A stretch of DNA of 64,000 nucleotides from an uncultured Tateyamaria sp. GTDB taxonomy: Bacteria; Pseudomonadota; Alphaproteobacteria; Rhodobacterales; Rhodobacteraceae. The stretch is taken from the NCBI RefSeq assembly GCF_947488715.1, contig NZ_CANLAG010000010.1, positions 1 to 64,000 of the forward strand, read 5' to 3'. This document shows positions 1 to 8,953 of the stretch, piece by piece; within the stretch, counting starts at the first letter, position 1, and the number at the start of each line of letters is the position of its first letter. Both the position numbers and the translations under genes were made by a program. The notes below the pieces were generated by a model. That model saw only the letters and a program-made list of their open reading frames with translations. It searched no databases and had not been told where the DNA came from.

Positions 1-978
<978 letters not shown>

Positions 979-1001
979 TGCGCGATTACAACGGGTTCCA
1001 G

Positions 1002-1019
1002 CTGTCCCCGCGGGGACAG
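1002..1019. other. 18-bp perfect palindrome between ftsY and the exporter gene
   Basis: CTGTCCCCG followed directly by CGGGGACAG forms a perfect palindrome 8 bp before the next start codon. There is no T-run after it, so it is not a normal intrinsic terminator. It could be an operator or an mRNA hairpin that affects translation of the downstream gene. The function is unknown. Confidence 0.4.
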
Positions 1020-1026
1020 ATGCTGA

Positions 1027-1929
1027 ATGACCGAATGGCTGATCAGCATTGAAGGCACAGAAACGGGCCATTCGGTCGCGTTGGGCCTTGCGATCATGGC
1101 CGCGTTTTTGCACGCGGTGTTCGGCGCGCTGCAAAAGGGGCGGCACGATCCGTGGCTGACGCGCGGCGCGGTGGACATCTCCTATGGCACGATGGCGCTG
1201 CCCTTTGTGCTGTTCGTGGTGCCCTGGCCCGAGCCGCATATGTGGCCGATCTTTGCCGTCGTTTTCCTGATCCACATGGGGTACAAAATCTTGCAGGCCT
1301 GGGCCTATTCCAAAGGGGCCTATACGGTTGTCTACCCGGTCGTGCGCGGCACCGGGCCGCTCTTTGCAGTGATTGGCGCGTACTTCCTGTTTTCCGAGAC
1401 CTTCACTGCGGTGCAATGGCTGGGCGTGGGCGTGCTGTTGTCGGGGATCTTTGGGCTGGCCGTCTATAACCTGCGCTATCTCGAGACCGAACGTGACACG
1501 CTGAACATGGCGCTGGGGTTGGCGGTTCTGACGGGCCTTTTTGTGGCGGCCTACACAACCTACGACGCATACGGCATCCGCGCGACGGCCGACCCGTTCA
1601 CTTTTCTGGCGTGGTTTTTCCTGATCGACGGGCTGGGCATGCCGCCCATTGCCTACCTGCGCTGGCGGCGCATGACGGACCGGCCCGACATCGGGCCGCT
1701 GATGCTGCGCGGGCTGGCAGGGGGGCTGGTGGCGCCGCTGTCATTCGGGGCGATCATGCTGGCCACGCGGCTGGACAAGGTGGGCGAGGCGGCGGTCCTG
1801 CGCGAGACCTCGACTGTCTTTGCCGCCATTATTGGTTGGCTGGTGCTGAAAGAAACGGTAGGACCGCGCAGAATTGCCCTGATGGCCTTGATCGCGCTGG
1901 GCGCGGTGATCGTCGAGATGGGCGGATAA
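1027..1929 (+). CDS. EamA/DMT-family membrane transporter
   Basis: A 300-residue, very hydrophobic protein with about ten predicted membrane segments in two repeats, as in EamA drug/metabolite exporters. The substrate cannot be read from the sequence. The start ATG lies 8 bp after an 18-bp palindrome and has no strong Shine-Dalgarno sequence. It sits between ftsY and ispZ with short gaps and is probably co-transcribed with them. Confidence 0.8.
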   Translation: MTEWLISIEGTETGHSVALGLAIMAAFLHAVFGALQKGRHDPWLTRGAVDISYGTMALPFVLFVVPWPEPHMWPIFAVVFLIHMGYKILQAWAYSKGAYTVVYPVVRGTGPLFAVIGAYFLFSETFTAVQWLGVGVLLSGIFGLAVYNLRYLETERDTLNMALGLAVLTGLFVAAYTTYDAYGIRATADPFTFLAWFFLIDGLGMPPIAYLRWRRMTDRPDIGPLMLRGLAGGLVAPLSFGAIMLATRLDKVGEAAVLRETSTVFAAIIGWLVLKETVGPRRIALMALIALGAVIVEMGG

Positions 1930-1938
1930 GAGGCATCC

Positions 1939-2547
1939 ATGAGCAACGCACGCGACATTAACCCGATCCTCAAACAAGTTCTGGAACTGGGCCCGCCGCT
2001 GGTCTTTTTCCTGATCTACCTGCGCATCCGCGACAACACCTACGTGATGGGCGGGGCCGAGTACTCCGGGTTCATCGTGGCCACGTTGATCTTTGTGCCG
2101 ATCATGCTGATTGCGATGGCGGTCCTATGGGCGCTGACGGGCAAGTTGAGCCGGATGCAGATTTTCACGGCCTTTATGGTCGTCTTTTTCGGCGCGCTTA
2201 CCGCGTGGTTCAATGATGAGCGGTTCTTTAAAATGAAGACGTCGATTGTCTACGGGCTGTTTGCGCTGTTGCTTGGCATCGGGTTGCTGCGCGGGCAGAG
2301 CTGGCTGGCCTATGTGTTGAAAGACACGATGCCGATGCAGGATGAGGGCTGGATGATCCTGACCCGGCGGCTGTGCATGATGTTTGCGGGCCTTGCTGTT
2401 GCCAACGAACTGGTGTGGCGCACCATGTCGACGGATGTATGGGTCAAGATCGAGACCTTTGGCTTCCCTATTGCTCTGATGGCCTTTTTGTTTTGGCAGT
2501 TCAGCAGCTTGCAGGGATACTTGATAGAAGAGGACGAAGACGCCTGA
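1939..2547 (+). CDS. ispZ: Inner membrane-spanning protein YciB / septation protein A family
   Basis: A 202-residue polytopic membrane protein of the YciB/IspZ family. Family features seen are the N-terminal LELGPPLVFFLIY, the central ALTAWFNDERFFKMK and LGIGLLRGQSWL, and a hydrophobic C-terminal helix before an acidic end. In enterobacteria YciB is linked to cell envelope synthesis and division. It starts 10 bp after the exporter gene and ends the ftsY gene group. The next gene converges from the other strand. Confidence 0.9.
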   Translation: MSNARDINPILKQVLELGPPLVFFLIYLRIRDNTYVMGGAEYSGFIVATLIFVPIMLIAMAVLWALTGKLSRMQIFTAFMVVFFGALTAWFNDERFFKMKTSIVYGLFALLLGIGLLRGQSWLAYVLKDTMPMQDEGWMILTRRLCMMFAGLAVANELVWRTMSTDVWVKIETFGFPIALMAFLFWQFSSLQGYLIEEDEDA

Positions 2548-2568
2548 AGCGTCTGCGCCCCCGGTTCT

Positions 2569-3255
2569 TTACCCCTTTTGTTTGAACAGGCGGTCCTGGC
2601 TGTCCTTGTCATGGGTGGTTTTGCGTTTGTCCGCGTGCAACGCTCGGCCCGCCTGAACGCCGGGGCGGTTGCCCACAGCGTCGAGCCAGCGCGCAAGGTG
2701 CGGTTTGTCGTCCAGCGTCTGTTCCTGACCCTCCCACAGGGATGCCCAGGGCCAGATTGCCATATCCGCAATCGAATAGTCGCCCGCCACATACTCATGG
2801 TCGGCCAGTTGCCGATCGAGTACGCCATATAGGCGCGATGTCTCGCCACGGTAGCGGTCCTTGGCGTAGGGAATGTCGTGGCCCATTTGTGGCGCGTATT
2901 TCAGGAAGTGGTGCGTCTGCCCGGCCATCGGCCCAACGCCGCCCATCTGCCACATCAGCCATTGGTCCACTGCAATGCGGTCGCGTTCGGTGGCGCCGCC
3001 GAACCGCCCGGTCTTGCGCGCCAGGTATTGCAGGATCGCGCCGCTTTCAAAGAGGGAAATGGGCGCGCCGTCCGGGCCATGGGGGTCGGTGATGGCGGGC
3101 ATCCGGTTGTTGGGCGCGATTTTCAGAAAGTCGGGTTTGAACTGATCCCCTGCGCCGATGTCGATCAGGTGCGTTTGGTACGGCAGTTCAAATTCTTCGA
3201 GAGCGATGGAGATTTTCCATCCGTTTGGCGTGGGCCAGAAATACAGGTCGATCAT
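2569..3255 (-). CDS. Glutathione S-transferase family protein (YfcG/YghU-like)
   Basis: A 228-residue protein with an N-terminal thioredoxin-like GST fold (YFWPTPNGWKISIALEE, then the glutathione-contact segment LFESGAILQYLA) and an all-helical C-terminal domain with QWLMWQMGGVGPMAGQ. The TPNGxK pattern is typical of the Nu-class YfcG/YghU enzymes, which act as disulfide-bond oxidoreductases using glutathione. The physiological substrate is unknown. Its end faces ispZ, 21 bp away. Confidence 0.85.
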   Translation of the reverse strand: MIDLYFWPTPNGWKISIALEEFELPYQTHLIDIGAGDQFKPDFLKIAPNNRMPAITDPHGPDGAPISLFESGAILQYLARKTGRFGGATERDRIAVDQWLMWQMGGVGPMAGQTHHFLKYAPQMGHDIPYAKDRYRGETSRLYGVLDRQLADHEYVAGDYSIADMAIWPWASLWEGQEQTLDDKPHLARWLDAVGNRPGVQAGRALHADKRKTTHDKDSQDRLFKQKG

Positions 3256-3276
3256 GGGGGTCCCCTTGGTGCGGGG

Positions 3277-4215
3277 TCATGATGCCGTTTTGTGCGCGCT
3301 GGGCAAGGGCAGGGACAGGGTCGGACGTGCAAAGATGCGTGACCATCTGGGCGCTGTCGTTGCCGGCAGCACAAGGCGCAGGGCCTCGAGCGGCACGGCG
3401 TCGGGACGGCGCAGGGCGTGGGCGTAAAACCGCATCACGCCGGGGCGGGTATAGCCGGACCAATGGCACACGCGGCGCTGTGGTGGTGCGATGTGGCCGC
3501 CAAACCCCGTGAGCAGGGACAGGGTGCGCAGGCAGTCCAGTTGCACGGTCACCGCATTGGAAAGTGTGAGGCCCGCGCTCATTGCGCGGTCTTTGGGGTG
3601 GGGCGCGGGGATCAGGCGTTCGAATGCAAAGTCAAAGAGGTCGTTTTCGCGGCTGGTGATGTTGATCAGCTCGGCGGTGTGCCCGGCGGCGGTGGTCATC
3701 GCCTGCTGAGCGCGGCTGGCATAGGATGCGCCGGTCAGGGTGATGATCCGTTGGACGCTGTGCGCGGGCAGGGTCTGGAGCGCCTCAAAGATAATCTCGG
3801 ACCCCATGGAGTGCGTGATGACGTGGATGGGGCGCTGTGCGGCGCGGCGGTGCAGGTCGGCGATGACCTCTGCAAGATGGCGTCCGGCGGCGTGTGCCGA
3901 GCGGACGGCGCGCCACAGGTTGCCGCGCGCGCGCCAGCCAAAGGCCACCGCCAGCCCTTCGTCCGGGTTGCCCGCGCCAAAGCCCAGGTGCCGCAGCCAT
4001 TGGACGTCACCATCGCGGTCCGGGTGCTTGGCGTGGGCAAAGATGGATGTATGGGGCGAAAACCGCACCGTGTCCGGGTCATATTTGAAACCGTGCACCA
4101 TGATGATGATCGGCCCCGTGCCGCAGGCCGCGGTTGCGAGGGCGGACCGTGCCGAAGCGGGCGAGCCATGCAGGCGGAGCCCTTCGGGCCCTGCGTTCAG
4201 TCTCAGGATCGGCAT
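3277..4215 (-). CDS. Alpha/beta hydrolase-fold protein
   Basis: A 312-residue protein with the oxyanion segment IIIMVHGFKYDPDT near residue 40 and the nucleophile elbow HSMGSE, which matches GxSxG-type hydrolases (H-S-M-G). A mid-protein Ala/Arg-rich segment precedes the elbow. The substrate is unknown; it may be an esterase or lipase-like enzyme. The ATG at 4215 was chosen over the in-frame GTG at 4233 because GGAGGTGG lies just before it at normal spacing. It ends 21 bp before the start of the GST gene and may be co-transcribed with it. Confidence 0.75.
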   Translation of the reverse strand: MPILRLNAGPEGLRLHGSPASARSALATAACGTGPIIIMVHGFKYDPDTVRFSPHTSIFAHAKHPDRDGDVQWLRHLGFGAGNPDEGLAVAFGWRARGNLWRAVRSAHAAGRHLAEVIADLHRRAAQRPIHVITHSMGSEIIFEALQTLPAHSVQRIITLTGASYASRAQQAMTTAAGHTAELINITSRENDLFDFAFERLIPAPHPKDRAMSAGLTLSNAVTVQLDCLRTLSLLTGFGGHIAPPQRRVCHWSGYTRPGVMRFYAHALRRPDAVPLEALRLVLPATTAPRWSRIFARPTLSLPLPSAHKTAS

Positions 4216-4337
4216 TGCACCACCTCCTACCACATCTAGTGGGGCCCATATGGGTCAGGCGTATGACGCGCGGATGAATTTAAAGTTACAGCACCGTGAC
4301 GGTGTTGACGCGCCACACCGCCTTGCGTATCCCCTGA

Positions 4338-4416
4338 CCCGTGGCGATTTGTTACCGGATTGCGGGCCACACCGGCGGTGCCCATGGGCATTGTGTCGGA
4401 AAATTCCGCTAAAAGG
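4338..4416 (+). promoter_or_regulatory. SAM-II riboswitch upstream of metZ
   Basis: The leader has the SAM-II landmarks in order: P1 arm GTGGC (4341), the conserved GATTTG..ACCGGATTGC, P1 return arm GCCAC (4366-4370), and the conserved 3' strand GCTAAAAGG (4409-4416). Between GCCAC and the 3' strand there is an insert of about 35 nt that can fold into small hairpins, including a perfect TGCCCATGGGCA. SAM-II aptamers bind S-adenosylmethionine as a pseudoknot and repress methionine genes in alphaproteobacteria, and metZ follows here. The assignment is by eye; a covariance search would decide it. Confidence 0.85.
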
Positions 4417-4424
4417 TCAGGATG

Positions 4425-4464
4425 AAAGCCCCCCTTTCGCTTGACCCGCGTCTGGGGGTTTTTT
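4425..4464 (+). terminator. Rho-independent terminator in the metZ leader
   Basis: A C-run (4429-4434) pairs with GGGGG at 4454-4458, followed directly by six T. It lies between the SAM-II aptamer and the metZ start, so it is the likely expression platform. The aptamer 3' end GGTCAGG (4415-4421) is also complementary to CCTGACC (4469-4475) on the far side of the terminator, which gives a competing or enclosing helix. Confidence 0.75.
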
Positions 4465-4503
4465 GTGGCCTGACCCCATTTCAGGCCCATGACGGAGAGA
4501 GTG

Positions 4504-5691
4504 ATGTCCGAGGATTGGAATGCGCGGACCCGCGCAGTGCATGGCGGCACGCGCCGCAGTCAATATGGTGAGGTCAGCGAGGCGATTTTTCTCACCCAAG
4601 GGTTTGTCTACGACAGTGCAGAGGCCGCAGCACAGCGGTTTGAAGAGGCCGGCGAGGATGAGTTCATCTATGCCCGCTATGGCAACCCGACGGTGCGCAT
4701 GTTCGAGGAACGTATTGCGCTGCTGGAAGGGGCAGAGGACGGATTTGCCACTGCGTCGGGCATGGCGGCGGTGTCGGGTGCGCTGACGTCGATGCTCAAG
4801 GCGGGCGACCGGGTTGTGTCGTCGCGGGCGCTCTTTGGGTCTTGCCTATACGTGCTCGAAGAGGTGCTGACCCGCTACGGGGTCGAGGTGGAATTTGTCG
4901 ACGGCACCGATCTGGACCAGTGGCGCGCGGCGATCACGCCAGGCACGCGCGCGGTATTCTTCGAGAGCATCTCGAACCCCACTTTGGAAGTGGTGGATAT
5001 TGCCGCTGTGTCAGAGCTGGCCCATGCGGTGGGTGCGACCGTGCTGGTGGACAACGTGTTTTCCACGCCGGTCTTTTCCAATGCCATCGCGCAGGGTGCG
5101 GATGTCGTGATCTATTCCGCGACCAAGCACATTGACGGGCAGGGCCGCGCGCTGGGCGGTATCATCCTCGGCACGCGCGACTTTATCCGCAAGACGGTCG
5201 AGCCGTACATGAAGCATACGGGCGGATCGATGTCGCCATTCACGGCCTGGGTGATGCTCAAAGGTCTTGAAACCATGGACCTGCGGGTGCGCGCGCAGGC
5301 GGCCGGGGCGCTGCAACTGGCCGAGGCGTTGCAGGGACATGGCGCGTTGGCGCGGGTGATCTATCCGGGTCATGCCTCGCACGCCCAGCACGATCTGGTG
5401 CAACGCCAGTTGGGCGGCAAGGGCGGCACGGTTCTGTCGCTGGATCTAGCGGGCGGGCAGGCGGCGGCCTTTGGCTTTCTCAATGCGCTGACGATCCCGG
5501 TGATCTCGAACAACCTGGGCGATGCCAAGTCGATCCTGACCCATCCAGCGACCACAACGCACCAACGTTTGCCGCAAGACCAGAAGGACGCGCTGGGCAT
5601 CAGGCCCGGCCTCGTACGCATGTCGGTGGGCATTGAGGATGCGGATGATCTGGTGGCGGACGTCCTGCAAGCCTTGGAAAAGGCAGTATAA
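4504..5691 (+). CDS. metZ: O-succinylhomoserine sulfhydrylase
   Basis: A PLP enzyme of the Cys/Met metabolism family that makes homocysteine directly from O-succinylhomoserine and sulfide. Family features are the N-terminal TRAVHGG, YARYGNPTV, the PLP-contact GFATASGMAAV, the PLP lysine in SATKHIDGQGRALGG, and the C-terminal HPATTTHQRL with IRPGLVRMSVGIED. The ATG at 4504 is preferred to the in-frame ATG at 4489 because GGAGAG sits just before it. It is preceded by a SAM-II riboswitch and terminator, so expression should fall when SAM is plentiful. Confidence 0.93.
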   Translation: MSEDWNARTRAVHGGTRRSQYGEVSEAIFLTQGFVYDSAEAAAQRFEEAGEDEFIYARYGNPTVRMFEERIALLEGAEDGFATASGMAAVSGALTSMLKAGDRVVSSRALFGSCLYVLEEVLTRYGVEVEFVDGTDLDQWRAAITPGTRAVFFESISNPTLEVVDIAAVSELAHAVGATVLVDNVFSTPVFSNAIAQGADVVIYSATKHIDGQGRALGGIILGTRDFIRKTVEPYMKHTGGSMSPFTAWVMLKGLETMDLRVRAQAAGALQLAEALQGHGALARVIYPGHASHAQHDLVQRQLGGKGGTVLSLDLAGGQAAAFGFLNALTIPVISNNLGDAKSILTHPATTTHQRLPQDQKDALGIRPGLVRMSVGIEDADDLVADVLQALEKAV

Positions 5692-5700
5692 TGCCAATTT

Positions 5701-5720
5701 GGCCCGTGGTGACACGGGCC
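5701..5720 (+). terminator. Hairpin after metZ
   Basis: GGCCCGTG and CACGGGCC form a perfect 8-bp stem with a GTGA loop, 10 nt after the metZ stop. No T-run follows, so it may be a weak terminator or an mRNA 3'-end stabiliser. Confidence 0.5.
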
Positions 5721-5788
5721 GTCAACAGTCCAAACTATTTGTCATCCAAGTTGCAGTTCCACACGTAATCGTTAGCAATATTGGAAAT

Positions 5789-5820
5789 GTGTGGTGGGGT
5801 GGCTTACATACTCACCACAC
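5789..5820 (+). promoter_or_regulatory. Inverted repeat in the folE2 leader
   Basis: GTGTGGTG (5789-5796) and CACCACAC (5813-5820) are perfect inverted copies separated by 16 nt and lie 24 nt before the folE2 start. They could form a hairpin in the leader RNA or be a regulator binding site. I see no clear alphaproteobacterial Zur-type box here, although folE2 genes are often controlled by zinc. Confidence 0.4.
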
Positions 5821-5844
5821 GCAGACAAAAAGGGGGGCTACTTT

Positions 5845-6948
5845 ATGAACATTCATACGCCCGACATTACCTCAATACCCGAACGCGATGACGCCGAGGC
5901 CGCACTGGATGTGCTGCGCCGCTGGGCCAAAACCGCCTCGACAACCGAAATTCTTGAGCTGGACCCGTCCGTGGCACGACTGGTGCCGGGCGGAGACGCG
6001 GTGGACTATCCGTCCTTTGCGCGCGCCTATCCGTCCGAGTTCAAGGTGGATGGTGAGTACAAGGACACGCTGCCTGACCTGCAAAACGGTCCGTCCAGCC
6101 TGATCCGTGGCGCCAAGCAGCAGATCCAGCACGTCGGCATCTCGAACTTTCGCCTGCCGCTGCGGGTGCAGACCCGGTCGGGCGACGCGCTGACGCTAGA
6201 GACGTCGGTTACAGGCACGGTCAGCCTTGAGGCGGACAAGAAGGGCATCAACATGTCCCGGATCATGCGGTCGTTTTACAAACACGCGGATCAGACATTC
6301 AGCTTTGAGGTGATCGAGGCGGCGCTGGACGACTACAAGAGCGACCTCGAAAGCTTTGACGCGCGCATCCAGATGCGGTTCTCGTTTCCGATGCGTGTGG
6401 AAAGCCTGCGGTCGGGCCTGTCGGGGTATCAGTACTATGACATCGCGCTGGAACTGGTCGAACAGGCGGGCGTGCGCAAAAAGATCATGCACCTCGACTA
6501 TGTCTATTCGTCGACCTGCCCCTGTTCGCTGGAGTTGTCCGAACATGCGCGTGCCACGCGTGGGCAACTGGCCACGCCGCATTCGCAGCGGTCGGTCGCG
6601 CGGGTGTCCGTGGTTCTGGATGATGATGCCGACGTGCTGTGGTTCGAGGACCTGATCGAGGCGTGCCGCCGCGCGGTGCCGACCGAGACGCAGGTGATGG
6701 TCAAACGCGAGGACGAGCAGGCATTTGCGGAATTGAACGCAGCCAACCCGATTTTTGTCGAGGATGCGGCGCGTCTGTTCTGTGAGCAATTGCTGGCAGA
6801 TGTGCGCGTGGGTGATTTCCGGGTGGTCGCAAGCCATCAGGAAAGCCTGCACAGCCATGACGCGGTGTCTGTCCTGATCGAGGGCGAGACATTTGCCAAT
6901 GACAGCATCGATCCCAAGATGTTCGCGACGCTGTTCCACGTGGGCTGA
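5845..6948 (+). CDS. folE2: GTP cyclohydrolase IB (FolE2)
   Basis: Converts GTP to dihydroneopterin triphosphate, the first step of folate synthesis. FolE2 is the type IB enzyme, which can work with metals other than zinc and replaces FolE in many bacteria. The 367-residue protein shows the family segments KKGINMSRIMRSFYKH and VYSSTCPCSLELSEHA with the conserved cysteine, and a C-terminal FRVVASHQESLHSHDA. The ATG at 5845 has a G-rich Shine-Dalgarno sequence, AAGGGGGG, about 9 nt upstream. folB and folP are 14 kb away, so the folate genes are split. Confidence 0.95.
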   Translation: MNIHTPDITSIPERDDAEAALDVLRRWAKTASTTEILELDPSVARLVPGGDAVDYPSFARAYPSEFKVDGEYKDTLPDLQNGPSSLIRGAKQQIQHVGISNFRLPLRVQTRSGDALTLETSVTGTVSLEADKKGINMSRIMRSFYKHADQTFSFEVIEAALDDYKSDLESFDARIQMRFSFPMRVESLRSGLSGYQYYDIALELVEQAGVRKKIMHLDYVYSSTCPCSLELSEHARATRGQLATPHSQRSVARVSVVLDDDADVLWFEDLIEACRRAVPTETQVMVKREDEQAFAELNAANPIFVEDAARLFCEQLLADVRVGDFRVVASHQESLHSHDAVSVLIEGETFANDSIDPKMFATLFHVG

Positions 6949-6975
6949 ACCGCGACCACTGTTGGTGTGAGAGAC

Positions 6976-7003
6976 AAAGGCGTGCCTGTTGGGCGCGCCT
7001 TTT
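6976..7003 (+). terminator. Terminator after folE2
   Basis: AAAGGCGTGCC and GGCGCGCCTTT pair with one G-T wobble around a short loop, followed by TTTTG. It is 27 nt after the folE2 stop. Confidence 0.75.
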
Positions 7004-7172
7004 GCATTGTGCAGTTGAGCGGATGTGCCGGGATTGGAAATCCAAGGTAAACAAAGTGTTCACACGGTCACTGCAACCCCGCCATGCAGGATGGGCATTG
7101 GTATTCTGCACTGCGGCATTCTATGTTTAAGGCATCGGGAGGACATGAAATTCTAAACCCACGAGGTATCCG

Positions 7173-7400
7173 ATGGCCTATGTCACACACCCCAACACAT
7201 CTGTTCTGAACACTGTCTGGAACAGCATTTCCGACTTTTTCACAATGGTCAGCCGCGCCCTGACAGTGTCGGCGGCAATGGACGCGCGCATGCAGCGCAT
7301 TGAGACGCTGAACGCCAAGTCCGACGAAGAGCTTCAGGCGATGAACCTGCGCCGTGCAGACATCCCGGCCTATGTGTTCCGCGACCTGATGCACATCTGA
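7173..7400 (+). CDS. Small DUF1127-like protein
   Basis: A 75-residue protein. The second half, with ARMQRIETLNAKSDEELQAMNLRRADIPAYVF, fits the DUF1127 pattern (conserved Leu, SDEEL, then a basic segment). Small DUF1127 proteins in alphaproteobacteria have been linked to RNA processing and stress responses, but no function can be assigned here. It stands alone between the folE2 terminator and the hairpins before trkH. A short GAGG precedes the start. Confidence 0.7.
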   Translation: MAYVTHPNTSVLNTVWNSISDFFTMVSRALTVSAAMDARMQRIETLNAKSDEELQAMNLRRADIPAYVFRDLMHI

Positions 7401-7411
7401 ACTGTGCTTTC

Positions 7412-7464
7412 GCACCCTGCCATGCGCGGGGTGCAAAGATTTGCCGCAACGGCTGCTTTGCGGC
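7412..7464 (+). terminator. Two hairpins between the DUF1127 gene and trkH
   Basis: GCACCC (7412-7417) pairs with GGGTGC (7429-7434), and GCCGCAA (7443-7449) pairs with TTGCGGC (7458-7464). The pair probably ends transcription of the small gene. TTGACA at 7468-7473 follows and could be the -35 box of a trkH promoter, though no good -10 box is visible. Confidence 0.5.
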
Positions 7465-7504
7465 GGCTTGACACCCCCGCGATAGGGCTTCAACGCTGGG
7501 CGCA

Positions 7505-8953
7505 ATGATGGATCTGCGCCCAGTTGGATATGTGATCGGCCTGCTTGTTGCGGTGCTTGGCATTGCGATGCTGCTGCCCCTGCTGGTTGACCTGGCTGAG
7601 GGGCGCGACCACTGGCCCGTCTTTGCGGAAAGCGCGCTGATCACCATCCTGACTGGGGGCATGATCGCGTTGAGCTGCGCCAATGGCGTGCGCGAAGGTC
7701 TGACCATCCAGCAGACGTTCCTTTTGACGACAGGCGTTTGGCTGGCATTGCCGATCTTTGGCGCGTTGCCATTTGTCATTGGCGCCACCGAGGCCCGGTT
7801 CGTCGACGCATTTTTTGAGGCCATGTCGGGCCTGACAACAACGGGGTCCACAGTTTTTTCGGGGCTGGACGACCTGCCTAAGGGGCTGTTGTTGTGGCGC
7901 GGTATTCTTCAATGGCTGGGCGGGATTGGCATCATCGTTGTTGCGATGGTGTTCCTGCCCGAGTTGCGTGTGGGGGGCATGCAGATTTTCCGCACCGAAG
8001 GGTTTGATACCTTTGGGAAAATCCTGCCGCGTGCCACCGAGATCGCAAGCCGAATTTCAGTGATATACGTGGCGCTGACGCTGATTTGCACCCTTTGTTA
8101 TATCTCGGCGGGGATGGGCAGTTTCGACGCCACAGTGCATGCGATGACCACCATCGCGACGGGTGGATTTGCCAATTACGATGCCTCGTTTGCGGCCTTT
8201 GGGCCAGCCGCGTCCTACGTGGCCACGATGTTCATGATCCTGGCCGCGCTGCCCTTTGTACGGTTTGTGCAGTTGAGCGCGGGCACCGCGCGCCCGTTGC
8301 TGTACGACACGCAGATCCATGTGTTTCTGGTCACGGCGTTTTGCATCGTCTCGCTGATTGCGATGTGGAACCTGTGGCAGACAGGCGCGTGGGGCGAGGG
8401 TGCTGTGCGGACGGCGCTGTTCAATACAGTCTCGCTGATGACTGGCACCGGCTATGCGAATGCAGACTATATGCAGTGGGGCAGTTTCGCGGTTACGGTT
8501 CTGTTTTTCACCGGTTTGATTGGCGGCTGCGCGGGGTCCACCGCCTGTTCGATCAAGGTGTTCCGCTACCAGCTTCTCTTTGCCTCGATCCGCGCGCAAC
8601 TGCAAAAGACACGCAGCCCGCATGGCATTTTCACGCCCCGCTATGCCGGGCGCCCGGTGGGCGAGGACGTGCTGAATTCGGTGATGTCGTTTTTCATGTT
8701 CTTCACGGTCACGCTTGGTTTGCTGGCTGTTGGGCTGGCCATGACAGGGCTGGATTTTGTCACAGCGCTGTCCGGGGCTGCGACGGCATTGGCCAATATC
8801 GGCCCCGGTCTGGGCGATGAGATCGGTCCGGCGGGCAATTTCGCCGGGCTGAATGATACGGCCAAGTGGTTGCTTTCTGCGGCCATGTTGATTGGGCGGC
8901 TCGAACTGATGGCCGTCTACGTGATGTTTACCCTGCAATTCTGGAGAGCCTGA
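7505..8953 (+). CDS. trkH: TrkH-family potassium uptake protein
   Basis: A 482-residue membrane protein of the TrkH/KtrB superfamily with four pore-loop repeats that line the K+ path. The selectivity-filter loops are visible in order as TTTGSTVFS, TIATGGFANY, SLMTGTGYAN and GGCAGSTACS. It needs a cytoplasmic TrkA/KtrA partner, which is not in this window. The stop overlaps the start of the next gene (ATGA at 8953), so the two are translationally coupled. Confidence 0.92.
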   Translation: MMDLRPVGYVIGLLVAVLGIAMLLPLLVDLAEGRDHWPVFAESALITILTGGMIALSCANGVREGLTIQQTFLLTTGVWLALPIFGALPFVIGATEARFVDAFFEAMSGLTTTGSTVFSGLDDLPKGLLLWRGILQWLGGIGIIVVAMVFLPELRVGGMQIFRTEGFDTFGKILPRATEIASRISVIYVALTLICTLCYISAGMGSFDATVHAMTTIATGGFANYDASFAAFGPAASYVATMFMILAALPFVRFVQLSAGTARPLLYDTQIHVFLVTAFCIVSLIAMWNLWQTGAWGEGAVRTALFNTVSLMTGTGYANADYMQWGSFAVTVLFFTGLIGGCAGSTACSIKVFRYQLLFASIRAQLQKTRSPHGIFTPRYAGRPVGEDVLNSVMSFFMFFTVTLGLLAVGLAMTGLDFVTALSGAATALANIGPGLGDEIGPAGNFAGLNDTAKWLLSAAMLIGRLELMAVYVMFTLQFWRA

